Positions 1 to 13,734 of a DNA stretch of 64,000 nucleotides are shown in pieces. The stretch is taken from the NCBI GenBank assembly GCA_030435675.1, contig CM059622.1:10416001-10480000 (forward strand). Reading direction: 5' to 3'. The notes beneath the pieces are model-generated. The model was not told the DNA's origin. It worked only from the letters and a program-made list of their open reading frames with translations, and did not search any database. The position numbers and the translations under genes were made by a program. The stretch comes from Steinernema hermaphroditum (lineage: Eukaryota > Nematoda > Chromadorea > Rhabditida > Steinernematidae). The first letter of the stretch is position 1. Each line of letters begins with the position of its first letter.

Positions 1-3000
1 CGGACCAGCACAGCCGAAAAGACGTCACACATGGATGAAACCGGTACAAAATGCTAAAAATTTTGAGCATTTTGTGCATAAGCTAAGTCTTAAAAAGACA
101 AGAAGGACATATTCCCATGCACCCTAGATTATTTCGCAAAGTTCTAAATATAAATTGTATTGTAAAGGACACGAGTGTTTGGAGGGAACACCGTAAATTA
201 TTCGTGGATAGCATGAATCACGGAAATGTGCCGAGGCGCACTTTTCTGTTCAACTTGTATGGAAAAGAAGGTATAAGGGCTGGACGTGTTCTGCAGAAAT
301 AAGGAAAGTGGCCGTGAAAGGAATGTTTTTAGCGAGTTCAGGTAAATAAACACGAATAAACAATGAGAGCGCTCTTCACTACCAGATCGATACGGTGACA
401 GATCTCATCAACAGTGCGCAGAAATGGCGCACCCTGAGTCAATATTTATGAAGACAGTTGATGTCAACGAACCAGGAATCGGACACCTCTTTGAAGAAGC
501 GCGGCAGAGTCACAAAAACAGAAGACGGCCGAAAACACCTTTTGTTTCTTCGCGCGTCAGCGGATCGCTTCCCGACGATCGGAGGCGCGAAAACAGCAAT
601 TAATGCAGAAACGCTCATCGGCATTTCGAGAAAATGTAAATAAGCCGACGCGAAGGACCGTTTTTGGCGAACAGAACTATTCTTAGAAAAGGCCTGTCAG
701 TCCATTCTAGGCCACAGTTTTCCTTGTACAGCCCTTTCTAGGGAGGGCCGCTGATCACCTTTTGCTCTGCAGTCACACTAAACTCCACTCCGTCGTGCTT
801 TATCTCTGTTCCTATGACTTTTAAAGATAATAACTCCGCAGCATTCCGCTCCCCTCCCGCACAACCACACTCCGTGCAGCTCTGCGATCATAAACCGCTT
901 TTCTTATCGCGTAGAGACGTGTCGCCACGGGTATTCCCGGGAATTTTCCGATCCCGAAAGCCCCAAGCGGAAGCCGAAGGGACGAACGACCACGAGACCG
1001 AAAGAAGCTTATCGTGGTGTCCTTTGCAGTTCCTTCGACTATCGATTACAGAGGAATGAGCACACAGTGGGGGATCGTTGGATTCGAGGCCCACTGGGAA
1101 GTAGCCACTGTTTACAATGGAGATATCTAACAGTATACGCCTAGCGCAGAGCTTCATAAGAGCCCACCTTCACCTTTCTCCCTAGAATACCACGGTAGTT
1201 TCCTTTATTAACCGATTGAATTGAAGAGGTCGATTAGCCATCCGGTTAAAAAAAGAACGTTTTGTTTCATAAACAGAAGTGACTCACTCAAAATAAATGC
1301 AGAGGGCTTCTACAAAATTCGTTAGAAGTACATGCACGAAGTTTATTCTAATAAATTCAATTGAACGAATTCATAAACACTCTCAGAGCTATATCTTCTA
1401 AGAAATTTTAAGAGTGGAAAGGGCAAACGAAATACGTGGTGAGTAAAAAAAGAATCGTGCTTCTTGATCTAGAAATGCGCAAACAAACTGGAAATGATCA
1501 AATGTGTCTTTTATCGATAAATCAATTCACTGAATTCCCGACCTACGTTATGCCTTCCCTACATGCTTCTCAGATGCACTTCGTCATCTCAGATCCACTT
1601 CTTACAAGGAAATAAGAAGGCCTAAATAACAACTTTGCTTTGTAATTTATCACAGTATCACACGACAGATTCTTTTTTATTTAAAGATCACGAGAATCCG
1701 ATCAATGCGATTGTTGAGACCCGTTCACAACGCCTCAATGGAAGTCACAAACTGTCGCCACGTCATGAATCACGCGAACAATGCAAGAGATACCGACACA
1801 GAGTAACTTCCAGATTTTCCCAGATTGATAAAATGGACCAAACATCACAGAGGAGGCATCGACTCTCATCCTTTTGAAGAGCTTAAAATATCCCACCACT
1901 ACTGAAGGGCTTCCCGACTCCAAATCACAAAGTTTCATTCGCGGAAAACAATCCGTCCGGTTTCCGATTTCCCGCCACCTCCGCCCCAATCAGTCAGACA
2001 ATCGATCGATCCCCAGAAGTTGTCTTCTCTGGGATTCTGATCCACAAACTACACGTGGTCGGCGCATCTGGCACCATCGCGATCGAAATCAAATTAATTT
2101 GTCGCCACGACTACCGCTGCCGGGCCACGGGGGGAAGGATGTGGACCGCCGGCGGATTCACGCGATCGATCGCCGCGTGGAATACGAGCAGACGCGCGCT
2201 TTGTTCTCCGCGCCGTCACGGAGATCAGCGGATGATCGACGGCGGCTCCTCTAATTGGTGGCCGCGCCCGGGGCCGGTTCGGGCGAAAGGACATCGCCGC
2301 GGAAGTGCTCCGTCGAGAAGAGTTAATTATGCATGAGTGAAGTGGGGGGAACACGCGAGAGGCCATCGGGAAGTGCGCAAATGTTTGTTCGGACACAGAA
2401 TAATCCTGCAGGGTGGATATGCGATTTTAAGGCATTTGGAAATAGACAGCTTCTTCTAGCAAATAACAAATAAACCATTTAGTACCGTGGAACAACTGAC
2501 TCATTGCCCGATCACACCGTAATTTGGAGCAAGTGCGAAGATAACAATTATAAACACACCCATAACTTTTTATGTCACTTTTAACAATGATCCACCGTAT
2601 ACCCAGCAAAGCCTTTTTGGTTTGACCTGATCAAATGAAATCAAATTTAGGGAATCTTTGCATTCAAAGTTTAAACTGTTGCAAGGAGAAGCAGAAAATA
2701 TTCATTTTGCGACGACTACCGTGCCACTCGACAACAGTTTAACGTTCGTTTTATCGAACGGCAATTACATCTTTACATCCACGAAAGCGACATTCCACCG
2801 CCGATTAATTGTACATCCCTCAGGCCATCAAAATGCCGTTCAAGCAGGGCTGGCCCTGTGTGCCAATTACCGCCACTTACCGCCATCCGGCAGCTCATAA
2901 CAACACGATTACGAGGCCATCGCCTCAAGAACCACTCGATCATCCGCGCGACATCTTCAGGAAGCGTACAACAAGCACAAGAATGACTTTGGGACGCCGC

Positions 3001-4204
3001 CGCCAGGTCAGCAGCTGTCTTCTCTGGAGTCGACGGTGCTGGAAGAGGGCCAACTCTCCAATTGATTATCGTCACCAGAACACCGAGACGATTAGAAAAA
3101 CAAACCAAAACTCCATGGGAGCACTACTGGAAGTACACTTGCTCCAAGCGGTGATAGGGGACTAGGGAAGGAAATAGGGCGATTCTAGTGATGTCACAAA
3201 AGGAGCTGCTGAGTAGTGGACATTCTCTGATTCGTTTCAAGAATTTCCAAAGAAAAGAAGCTTTCCATTTAAACACAAATGACAGATAAGAGTGTAACAC
3301 TGTGGATGCATGGAAACTCATCAAAGCAACGTCGTTTCACGAAGTTGGGCACAAAGTGACCGTTTCTCAAAGTAGAGAAGACACGGCACAGTCAGAGCGG
3401 CAAAGTGAATCGACCGTCCTTCATGCAAATGAGGTGGAATGCGTTGGCTCATTTCCTGGTCAGAGCATTCGTCATCGGCGCCGTTGTTTGGTCTTCACGG
3501 TCGACGTTTCTGACCAATGAGCTTCCTCCTACAGCACGCGCTTACCTAAACAGAAACATTTTGTTTTGACAGAGAAGAATTATCTGCTGAATGATCGGTG
3601 ATCCGTTGCAGAAACTTCCTTTTCTTCCTCGATTTGCCTGCCTGGAAGTGTTTTTGGAGTGTGAATGTATTTTGGCACCCACGTTAAAATGATGGGCCTT
3701 GGAAGGATTTGCTTTGAAAGTGCGAATCCCGAACGTCCTCAATTTGTTGTGTGTACTACCATACTTGAGGTCAAAGGACTTTTGTTTGATAATGCAAAGC
3801 CTTCTGCACAAATATTAGTGCTTTAGACGATTGACCTCTCAGTGCACTTCTGAAGGCAACGGTTTCGCCTTTTTTTTCTTCGCGAGTCTCCCCGGCATCT
3901 AGATACAGGCACTTGGACGACGCTTTTCTCGTTGTGTTGTGTATCAAACTGAGAGGTCAAAACCCGGATTCACTCATTACCAATGTCTCCAGGTTGAGGG
4001 AACAGGATCATGTGGTCCATGTTCCAATGCAAAACCGTTTGTTTCATAGCGGCCCACAGAGAGAGAGCCGATGTTTCTATCCAAGATGGACTCCACCATT
4101 TAACCGTTTATAGAGATCTGAGAGGAACGTGCCAACACTAATCGTACTTTACTACCGGAGGAAGAAAGGAGTGAGTATGTGCAAGTCTACGACTGTACAA
4201 AGTG
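1..4204. other. Gene-poor stretch; no gene seen
   Basis: I see no ORF with recognisable protein features, and no chain of exons with splice sites, on either strand. A GC-rich, CpG-containing island lies at about 2030-2340. Similar islands occur just upstream of several gene starts elsewhere in the window, so it may be regulatory DNA, but no adjacent gene start was found for it. The rest is mixed-composition DNA without visible repeats. Confidence 0.5.
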
Positions 4205-7200
4205 TCAGCAGATGCGGAGTGGACATTCGAAGTGGCCCGTTTCGAGAGAGATGGAGATGACGCAGAAGGCGACGTAGGAGATAATCATGATGACCCCGAA
4301 GAGCTTGTTCATCTGCCAGTGAGAGACCGCGATGGCGATCACCAGCACGATCAGCATGAAGAAGAGCATCCCCACGGAGCAAACGAGGCCGTTGCTAAAA
4401 CACAGGTGTTAGGGGTGCACTGGGGACGAAGGGTACCTGGAGACGGAGACCGGAGGTGCTGCAGTAAAGGAACCTGTTCGGATGGGTTCTATGGCGAAAT
4501 AGAGGAGCCACGGGATGGGAAGGCCCACGCAGACGTCGAAGATGTTCGATCCGATGGAGCTGGAGACGGCCATGTCGCCGAGACCTTTGCGCGCCACGAT
4601 CACACTGAAGAAGAAGGTGAGGTACGGTGCTTGCAGGTGGCGCTACCTGGTGATGAGATCGGGGATGCTGGTGCCGGCGGCGAGGATGGTCAGACCGATG
4701 ATTTCTGTGGGAATCACGAAGGTTTCGCCGATAGTGTTCGCCCACCAAACCATCAAGTAGGAGAAGAAGGCGATCCACATGATGGAGCCGATGAAAGTGA
4801 ATGGGAACCACCTCCGCGCTTCCTAAACACTCACTGTCTGGGTTCCTTCCCGACTCCCACCGTATACCGATTTGCGGACGTCAGGGAGAGTCACCCAGAG
4901 GGGAAAAAGGATCGGGGCGAGCAGGAGGTAGATGAGCTGTTTGTTCCATCGTTCGGGCCAACTCATGTCCAAGGGTTTCTCCTCTTCCTCTTCGAGAATC
5001 GACTTCTACAAAGCGTCTGCATGGACTACCGTATACCGCCGTGGCACCTACAAGTTGTTCGATTTCGGCCTTCGTCGATCGTCGGTCGGTGAGCGTTGCG
5101 CGCGACTCTTCTCGAAGCACCTCGCACTTCTTCGGAGATTTTTTTGTCTAAGAATCCAAGAATCGGAACCCAAGAAAGCACGCCTACATCGTGTTTGACG
5201 TGACCGTTACTGCTTTCGTTCGCCAGCTCCCGGTTCAAACTTGTGAAAGTATCCCTTCTGGAGGGTGACTGTCTTTGGCTAGTGGAGTCGCAGACGCTGT
5301 CGTCGTTTCCTAAACATCATTGTCTCTCATCTGGTCGCCCCATTGCTTATGGTTGCCTCTTTCTTGGCACAACTTAAAAGCCAAGGCTATCAAAGTTGCC
5401 AAAGAAAGTTATTTCTATCTTCTAGTTCATTTGATTCTCTTTGATCTACTGTACCTTCAGTCAGCGGGTCGAGAGTGTGCGACATGAGCTGCATGATCCC
5501 GTTGCGGAACATCGCTCCGGAATGTAGAATCGGAATGGACTGCCTTCTTCCCTGCGAGGATGTCCTCCTTCTGAAGGCGAGCGATCCCTGGCGCTCCAAA
5601 GAGGAGGAAGTGCTCATCTGGAGCACTGTATGCTCCATGCTCCTTTCGATGGAGGTGTCCTTCTCCTGGAGCACCACGGCCCTCCTGGGCTCCTCTTCGG
5701 GCTCGGGCTCCGGTTCGCCGACCCCAAGCTCCTCCTCCTCCGGAGGTTCCCTCAGGAACTTCGTCTTCACGAACGTCTCGATGTCGGCGTTGAATTTCAT
5801 GAAGATGGAGTAGAAGATGTAGACGATGAAGAGCGACAGCGCCTCCCACCACCGGATCTAGGAGTACCGTACCCCCCGATGGCTTTGTGGGCTGTGGTAC
5901 CTGTTCGTCGAGGAAGAAGACGACCAGCATGAAGAGGGAGCAGATGTAGAAGGTGACATCGCTGAAAGACATTTTTTGGTCGTAAAAACAAAAGTGGCGA
6001 ATCCCGGGGGAGGAAGTCGGCGATACGTTATCGAAATAAAAAATCGGCTTTCGTGGAAAAAGTGATAAATGGATGATTGCGCTTATGTCCCGGAGGGGCG
6101 CTGCCGGTGGAACGGAAGAACTCACCGGAAGAGAGGCCACCAGGTGAGGTGGAGTACGGTAGTGGAGAAGAGGGTGCAGAAGGCGAGCACACAGAGGATG
6201 TTGAACGTTGCACTGCCTGAAGGGACTGCGACGTACAGAGCTTCGTGCCGTGACGAACTCACCGACGATAGTGCCGATGCCAACGTTGTTTTGAGCGATG
6301 AAGACGCCGATGACGGATGTGAAGAACTCGGGAGCGGAGCCGCCGGCCGCCATGAAGGTCGCCCCGGCGACGTCGTCCGAGATGTCCAGTTTCTCGGTGA
6401 TCACGCCGAGGGAGGGCACGAAGAACTCGTCGCAGACGATGGCCAAGGCGATGAACATGTAGACGAGGCCGACCATGTGCAGGATTACTGTAGAAAGCAG
6501 GCTATACGTCCTTTCCAAGGAGAGACTTTTTGGCGCATTTTGCAAGTGTGATCTGATCGGATCATGCTGTCATTCTCATGTCACTACAGAGATTAGAAGT
6601 GCTCTAGTTCCTCATTTCCACGCCACTCTGGCAGCTGACAGAGGATCACAATCAACCGGCATTACGAGGACGTCTTTTGGATTATAAATGGAAGTATTAA
6701 AAAACACTTGGGGAGTCGAGGGGCGGTCGACAACCAGAAACATCAGTCTTCAAGAGTAATGGACTTGAAGACCGGTCTTTGAAAGGACCTCAAAGAGCTT
6801 CCTATTTCAATTTAGAGGAGAAAAGCGGCCTTGTCCCGGTTGATCTGATCTGATCTGCTATGATCCGGAGAAAGGCTTTGTTTTCTGAGGGAAATGTTTA
6901 CTGATGGGAAGTCAGGGTCCAAAACAAAAGAAACGTAAGCACTGTCAGATTCACCATAGGTGAGTCGGAAAACACAATGTTTTCGGGGAGCTGTCAATTG
7001 CAGGCGGCTACTTCTGACACAATCAGCCGGGTCCCTAGAACCCATCTAGGAATGTACGGTCGACTTTGGTCCAAAAGGACAACACGTTCCCCTCACTTCG
7101 AGCGATCTACCGTATCCCGTAGCCCTCAGCACCCACCTGCACCACTCTGCCTCTGTTCCAGAGTGAACTGATCGGGTGGGAACTGGCTGTCCTCTTCGGT

Positions 7201-7416
7201 GGCGACGCCAAGAAGCGTCCGATTGCGGACACATCCCTCCGGAGGGGCGGCAGAGCCGTTGGAGTGGAAAGCCGAAGCGCCGTCCTGCTTCCAGGGGCGG
7301 ACTTCCGCGACGGCGAGGAGCGAGAGGATCGCGGTTCCGGCGACGATCACGAGCGGAAAGACGACGCGCCGACGCCGGAGCCGCACGAAGTTCTTGGAGG
7401 AGTCGACGGAGGGCAT
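4205..7416 (-). CDS. K+-dependent Na+/Ca2+ exchanger (NCKX, SLC24 family)
   Basis: Plasma-membrane exchanger predicted to expel Ca2+ and K+ in return for Na+. Eleven exons on the minus strand: 7416-7137, 6487-6263, 6216-6126, 5961-5901, 5857-5455, 5309-5188, 5147-5052, 5005-4868, 4822-4647, 4604-4437, 4394-4205; 1950 nt, 649 residues, close to human NCKX2. The N-terminus has a basic stretch and a hydrophobic signal-anchor. The first alpha repeat carries [20 protein letters not shown], and the second carries [18 protein letters not shown] plus the [10 protein letters not shown] segment. Between them lies a long acidic cytoplasmic loop (exons 5-8) with a Pro-Glu-rich run and many Ser/Arg residues. 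The first intron (6488-7136) is long; the others are about 40-145 bp. The start chosen is the first in-frame ATG before the hydrophobic segment; no acceptor marks it. Nematode orthologues would be ncx-4/ncx-5; which one cannot be told. Confidence 0.93.
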
Positions 7417-8871
7417 TTCGGAGTCGAGGAGGAGCTGCTGGAGGGTCGCCAACGGCGGCGTTTACATTCTGTCTTCCGCGTCCGACGCCTTCGACTCTGA
7501 CGGAAGATGCTTAATCTGGAAATTTACTTATTTTTGACGTTTGCGGCTCTTTAATCCGCCGTGTTTACGAGTTTACCATTGCCGCGAGGGTGCGCGCGCC
7601 TAAAACGGCTGGAATCGAAAGTCGATAGACAGACACGAAGGCGGCCAAAGTGAACGATTGATATCGTGGTCGGCGGAAGGGAGTTTAGAGGAGCGCGATA
7701 GTTCTCCTAAGGGCCGCCAAGGGCCAGAGTGTCCTCCCGCGTCTTCTGGCGGCGATGATGTCCTCCCCTCCCCTTCGGCGATGATGGCGCGCGCCGCGCG
7801 GGCAAATTGGAGAATGGCCCGAGGGCGAGGCCCCAGAAGACGGCTCCGAGCGAAGACTTTGTCTCCGAATTCGATTAGAATCGCGGAGGTGAGAAGCCGT
7901 CCCGAGGGCGCCCCGAACGCCCGACCGTCCCCCGATTCGATTACCCCGTGATCCCCGAAGGCGATCCTCGTTAGGCGGTGATCGCGCCGGGAAACGCCGC
8001 GGACAAAAGGTTCCTTATTGAGTGAGTGACCATTAGCGGCGATTGTGCTTGCCGCGTTGCAACTCTGACGTTGCCACCCCGATCCGCTCGGGGCAGCGCC
8101 CCGGACCCAGAAGAAGAAGTTAATCGGGGGGCGTCTGGGCCGAATTTGGCGCCTTCCCGTCCACCTGGACCGAATCACCTCCTTCCTTCCGTTCTTTTCA
8201 CGCGGCGGCGAAAACAGCGAAAGCCGGACAGAACAATGAAAGAATTCGCGCACAAGGAACGAGGCAATTCGATTAAGACGACGACACAAGGCGCTCCTCA
8301 GAAAACAGATTAGTGCGCCGCTAATTTGCATACGAATCCGGATACTGTAGGACCGCGGCGACTTCGCCGTTGCTAAGCCCATTTCTTTTCGATTATCTCG
8401 TGTTCAAATGCGAAAATATGGTCAAGTGGGCGCGCACCTCTTTCGGGGCCTTCTTCGGCTATCGACTCCCCTAAGGGTGCCATAAACACTCGGCGCTTGT
8501 TTCCGGGACCCGATCAACAGCGACAATTAAGCGCGCTCGTCGGATGGCGCCATCGCGCCTCATCAGGTAGGCACACATAGAAGAAGTGACAACACGAGGA
8601 CTACACGTAGCCACGGAGCTTTGACAATGCCGAAGAAGGCGCAGGGTGGAGTCGGGAGCGGGCGGGGCCAATCGCCGTGGTTTCGCGGCGCATCAGAGGC
8701 GTTCAACCCGACATTATTCATCTAGATTAACATAGCAACATGAAGGAAAACGCTAAATGATCTACGGTTGGGGAGACGGACAAAAAGGGAAAGGGGAGTA
8801 GATTGGAAATAAATATTCTCCGCTTTCACATCCCACTTAAAAGGCAATTAATCGTCGCTTCCACCGCTGCT
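7417..8871. promoter_or_regulatory. GC-rich intergenic region, probable exchanger promoter
   Basis: No gene is visible. From about 7600 to 8700 the DNA is GC- and CpG-rich, unlike the more neutral gene bodies. It lies between the start of the exchanger gene and the stop codon of the aminotransferase gene, both on the minus strand, so it is most simply the exchanger promoter plus the aminotransferase 3' flank. The long ORFs here are by-products of high GC and match nothing I know. Confidence 0.4.
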
Positions 8872-11634
8872 TCATTTGGTCACGTCGTGAAGCGCCTTCG
8901 CGAAGTAGCCGACGTTGTTCGAGGAGATGCCGGCAACCGAGATTCTGCCGTCCTTGGTCAGGTAGACGCTGTGATCCTTGATGAGTCGCTCCACCTGAAA
9001 CAGAATACGATTTAGTCGGGATACGTCACAAAAGGGCATGTTTGAAATGTGATCCCCATTGGCGTTTTTTGAGCGGCGCAGACCCCCTCCACCTCAGAGG
9101 TGTCTTCGCCATGCATGCGCAAACAGAGCGCCGTGCGACTTCCGTAGAAACTCAGAAAAGATCCCGGAGCTTGCCCGGACATTTACTTGTTGGGCGCTCG
9201 CCTCCGCTCCGCCTTTGATGGCATAGTTAGAGAGACAAAGGCGCCACAGCAAAACGCCGCCGAGTGAATTTGGCGCAAAAAGATTTGATTGAATGGATAA
9301 AGGCCCTAAAGTCAAAAAGAATGGCGGATAAACTCATTGAGCGCGCCTCGCAAATCGAGGGGCGGTTCTTGCGTATTTTGTCCACTTAAACCACGACGAT
9401 GGTCGTCAAATGCCATCTCACTTAGGGAAGTACCCGACTGCTCCCTGCGCGACCCTAAACTAATAAAGACCCCGAAATCGCCGTCTCGCGAAAAACAAAT
9501 AAATGCCGGGCCGAAGGCAAAAATCGGCCTGTTGGCCATATCCCCGAGGATACGTCCCTAATAGCCGCACTCCCGGGGAAGTCTTTTGAGGTCGTTATTC
9601 TAGGACGTCCACATTTACGTCCTCTTCGTAGGCCATTTATTTATGTCCCGGCGACGACATGAGTGCTCTCGAAGCTCTACATTGTTGGTCTTCCCTCGAG
9701 GCAGAAATCATCAAATGCACTTAGCCACGGAAAGTGGCGACATTGGAACCCTCCGCCGATGAATGACGAGGTAGAAGTAAATTTTGAGAAAGCCTTAGCT
9801 ATTGATGACCTCAGCAACGAAAAACAAAATCATTCATTGAGGAGCGCCGCTCGGGATGCCTCAGCGCCGTCTCCCGCTCTTCATTATCTCGCAGACGCAA
9901 TAGAACCCGGGCCATATAAGATGCATACATGTATGTGTTATATTGGCACACAGAGACGAGCAAGTTGGCCCTCGGGAAAACAAATTCGGGGAATCCTCGG
10001 ATGACAAGCAAAAGAATAGGTTCCTTCTTTCCCAGAAGGTTGGAAACCTTGTAATTACCTGCTGTGGGTTGATTCCGGTGTAGCAGAACATGCCGATCTG
10101 GTTGGTGATGTGCTCCCAGTTGCGCGTGGAACCCTCCTTGGTCAGCAGGTCCCTCAGCTGGGAGCGCATCGAGATGATTCGATCAGCCATGCCCTTCACA
10201 TCTTCGAGCCTGAAATGCAAGAAATGAGCAGCTACACTTAACCACCTCTCTAACGCAATAACACAGAAAATTGGGACCGGTTACGTGTTGTGGCGCCATA
10301 AATTGAATTAGAACTCATCGACGATAGTTGGCCAAAATTAATTCACCAAAAAGCACTCAACATTCCGTCCAACCGGAAAACTTGTTTGTCTTGTGGCGGT
10401 GGCTTCGTCTCTATTTGACTCACTCACCATTGAGCCTTGAGCTTGGGGTCGGAGAGGATCTTGGCAGCGATGCGAGCTCCGTGGATCGGCGGGTTCGAAA
10501 TCATCGGGCGGATGAGGATCTTCAGCTGTGACATCACGCGCGCCGCTTCGTCCTTGTCGGCGCACATGACAGTGTAGGCGCCAACACGCTCACCTAAATC
10601 AAGTTCACATTACGCGAGAAACGACGTTTGGATACCGTAGAGCCCCATGTTCTTGGCGAACGACTGCGCGAGGCAGATGTTGTGTCCGTCCTTCAAAAAC
10701 TGCCTAACGGCGAACGCATCCTTGTCGGTATTTCCAGAGGCGAATCCCTGGTACGCCATGTCGAAGTAGACGTAGAGCTTGCGCTTTCGGCAGACTTCCG
10801 AGATCTTCTTCCACTGTTCTTGCTGAAAACGTGGAGTTTTTTTGTGGATATACTGCATGCTAAACGAACGCTGGGGTCGACGCCAGTGGGGTTGTGGGCG
10901 CAGGCGTGCAGGAGGATGATCGAGTTCTCTGGGATCTTAGCGATGTCCTCGAGGCATCCAGCTTCATCGAAGCCGCAGGTGCTCTTGTCGTAGTAGCGGT
11001 AGGTCTTCACATCCAGTCCAGCGAACCTTCAGAACTTGGTTACCATGTATAATAAGTTGTGCTAGCTCACTTGAACACGGGAATGTGGTTTCCCCAGGTG
11101 GGAGTGGGCTGGTAGATGACCTTCTTTCCGGAGTGCCACTTTGACTAAAACTTGTGAACTGCATCAGATCGATGAAGGCCGTCCCCTCACCAAGAATTCG
11201 GCTCCGGTACGCAGGGCTCCAGTTCCGGAAACAGTCTGGACAGTGGCGTTGCGCTTTTCGTTCAAAGCTTCGCAGTTCTCTCCGAAAGCCAACTTGGCGG
11301 CTTGGGCAGTGAACTCAGGGATACCGGCGATTCCGGCGTACTCCTTGTCAAGATTGGCGTTGACAATGGCTAGTTCGGCTTCCTTCACACTGGGAAGAAC
11401 AAACGGTTTTCCCTGAATGCAATCATCAGTACGTAAACGGTAGAATGGTCGAACCTGATCGTCGCGGTAAGCTCCAACGCCGAGATTCATCTTCGTGGGG
11501 CTGCGGTCAGCCTTAAACGCCTCCGTGACTCCGAGGATTGCGTCGGGAGGGCCCATCTCCACGTTGGCGAACCATCCGCTGACGAAGCGCGCGGACATGC
11601 GCTGAGGCAGTTGGGCAACTTGACGGCTGAGCAT
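8872..11634 (-). CDS. got-2: Aspartate aminotransferase, mitochondrial
   Basis: PLP enzyme that interconverts aspartate and 2-oxoglutarate with oxaloacetate and glutamate; part of the malate-aspartate shuttle. Eight minus-strand exons: 11634-11455, 11412-11191, 11144-11071, 11026-10870, 10822-10636, 10593-10428, 10209-10059, 8994-8872; 419 residues, the family's normal size. The first ~20 residues ([17 protein letters not shown]) are basic and lack acidic residues, as in a mitochondrial presequence, followed by the GOT2-like [20 protein letters not shown]. The PLP-lysine segment [14 protein letters not shown] crosses the exon 5/6 junction. [11 protein letters not shown] and [11 protein letters not shown] are also intact. 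The last intron (8995-10058) is 1064 bp, far longer than the others. The ATG lies two bases behind a CTTTTCAG acceptor with no earlier in-frame exon seen, suggesting a trans-spliced 5' end. Confidence 0.96.
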
Positions 11635-13734
11635 AACTGAAAAGAGTCCGACCAAATGAATACGTCCAAACTGGAGTGTAGTTGCGTCAAAAAAAACAAT
11701 GCAGGCTACAAACGACGAAACCAGGCCTACACAGCCCTTCAAACAACCAAGCAGGACTGTAAACAGCGCGTGGTCGCGCACACTCGAGCAAAACTGTCAT
11801 TCCTCATCAGTTCCCGCCCCATTTCGCCGCACAAACATGACCATGTTTTCCAAGGTTCTCTCCAATTTACCGATCATCCGTGGAACACGCCACTAATCGC
11901 AGAACTCGTCTTCCTCATAATCCGAGCATCCTGCTTCCTGCTCCTCCGGAACTGGCTCATTAGAACGTTTCCTCGCCACCGGCGTGATTATTAATCGCCA
12001 ATAATCTCGTCCACGACCGGATTCGCCGCAAATTGCCGCCTGCGCACATCTCGCACCTTTTTTAGCTTCCATGACGGAAAAAGTCACGCACGCAACTGCT
12101 CGTTAGGGGTGCTCATCGCGTTCAGACGAACTTTGCAGAAAACGAGACGAAGACGACTGCGAAAAGGAACGTTTCTCTAGCAAACGAGCCCAAACAAAAA
12201 TCGTTCCGTTCTGCACGCAGGGACAAGTGCATCGCGGCATCGCCGTCGGAGTTTTCGTCGGCGCCGCTGCTGTCCTCAACCATGCGAGCGCTATTGACAA
12301 ACGAGAATTCGACGGCAGGCGACGCAAGTGGCACCGTCGGCGGCGGCGCCGAAGCGAACGAAACGTGCAGAAGCGTGCACGGGGCTGAGCCGATCGATCG
12401 GCGACCGTCCGCGTCGCCCTCGGGCGAGGAAAACAAACGCAAAATACGGAAATGGGTCAGTCGACGGTGCACTTGCCGTCAACACTGATGCAAAACGCAC
12501 CTTCGAAAGACTTCCCTAAGCACGTCATCGAATTCGGCCTTGAACCGCTGCCGTCTGCCGAAACACTCTTCAAAAACCAGTCAGCTACTGTAGGCAAGCG
12601 GGGAATTATTACGATTTGCTTACTGCCAGGATCCTCGTTGTGGGACCGTGGCCTCTTTTCTTCAGCTTCGAATCAGCTCGGGTAGAATTTGATGAGGGCT
12701 CTCACTATCAATTTTTTGTCGTTATCGCCATTTGATGGCTATTTTATGCCTCTTTCGGCACAATCTCTGGTCTTTTCATTCCAGCAGCACCCTTTGACTG
12801 AGTCACATATTTTATGCTTGCGTGTATGACGAATTCACATTACAAAGATTATACATCGCTGGAACGACGTGGATTTCTTATGTCAAACGACTTTAATGGA
12901 TTCCTGTAGTACATGGCTATCCTTTGAATCTAAATACGCTTCAAGTAGACGCTATATCGCCAGAATGAAGTCGAAGCTCGTTCTGCAGAGGGCGCAGGAT
13001 AGAGGACTTTTGAAATGACGTTGTGAGTGGTTTGCATCCAAAGTGCAAGTTCGTCCTGTGGCCTCATGATGATGACGTGTTTTTTATGTTTAAGGTCTTA
13101 TGCGTATCAGGCCTCTAAAAATCTGCCCTTTAATTTGCATTCTCTCCATGGGGTCTTATAAAAACCGTTCGGAAAACGACGCCCCCAAAGAGAACACCCG
13201 AAGGCGCTCTCCGCAGTCATCAACGGCGCGCAGCCCAATGGCCACACGCCGAGCTTCCCGCTCCGGAGGCGACGTTACATCTCGTCATCACGGTGGTTTG
13301 TTGGCTTTCTAAGAAAGCGAGATGGTGAAAACACACTACAGAAATGATCCTGTGAAGTATGATTTCGAAGATTTCCCCGTCGCCGGCTGACCCCAGCAAT
13401 CGGCGACCGTCTCTCTGTCGCGGCGCGAGAGAGCGCAGACGAGCAGAGATACCCGAGTTGCGGTGAAGCAGGTGCCGACTGGAAATGACTATTTCGTCGT
13501 AGCGTATTTGAGACCACGAAGGGTCTCGAAACGGAGTTTCGCTGAGTAGCAGGTATCGTAGGTTCGATTTGGGATCGATACGCAGATGAGAAATCGAACG
13601 GCGTTTCCTCATCTTGCTTTCAGTTCACTCGCAAATAATTTGATTATTTTCGAAATTCTTTGTTTAAGTTGAGACTGATAGCCCTCCCTGATAGCCCTCC
13701 CACCCTGAGGTTTTTCACGGTATGTTTGGGCTCT
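11635..13734. other. Intergenic region; no gene supported
   Basis: The part near 12000-12500 is GC/CpG-rich, like the stretches upstream of other genes here, and probably belongs to the aminotransferase promoter. The remainder shows no convincing exon. A short ATG ORF at about 13151-13312 is rich in Arg and Ser but has no recognisable features. At 13677-13701 a 12-13 bp unit containing TGATAGCCCTCC is repeated twice in tandem, just before the recombinase ORF. Confidence 0.4.

Noticed and set aside
5475..5813. 112-codon plus-strand ORF rich in Ser/Gly
   Set aside because: It is the antisense of the acidic cytoplasmic-loop exon of the Na+/Ca2+-K+ exchanger.
7600..8382. 260-codon minus-strand ORF in GC-rich DNA
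   Set aside because: Its Arg/Pro/Ser-rich composition is what GC-rich DNA gives in any open frame, with no conserved motif; treated as promoter DNA.
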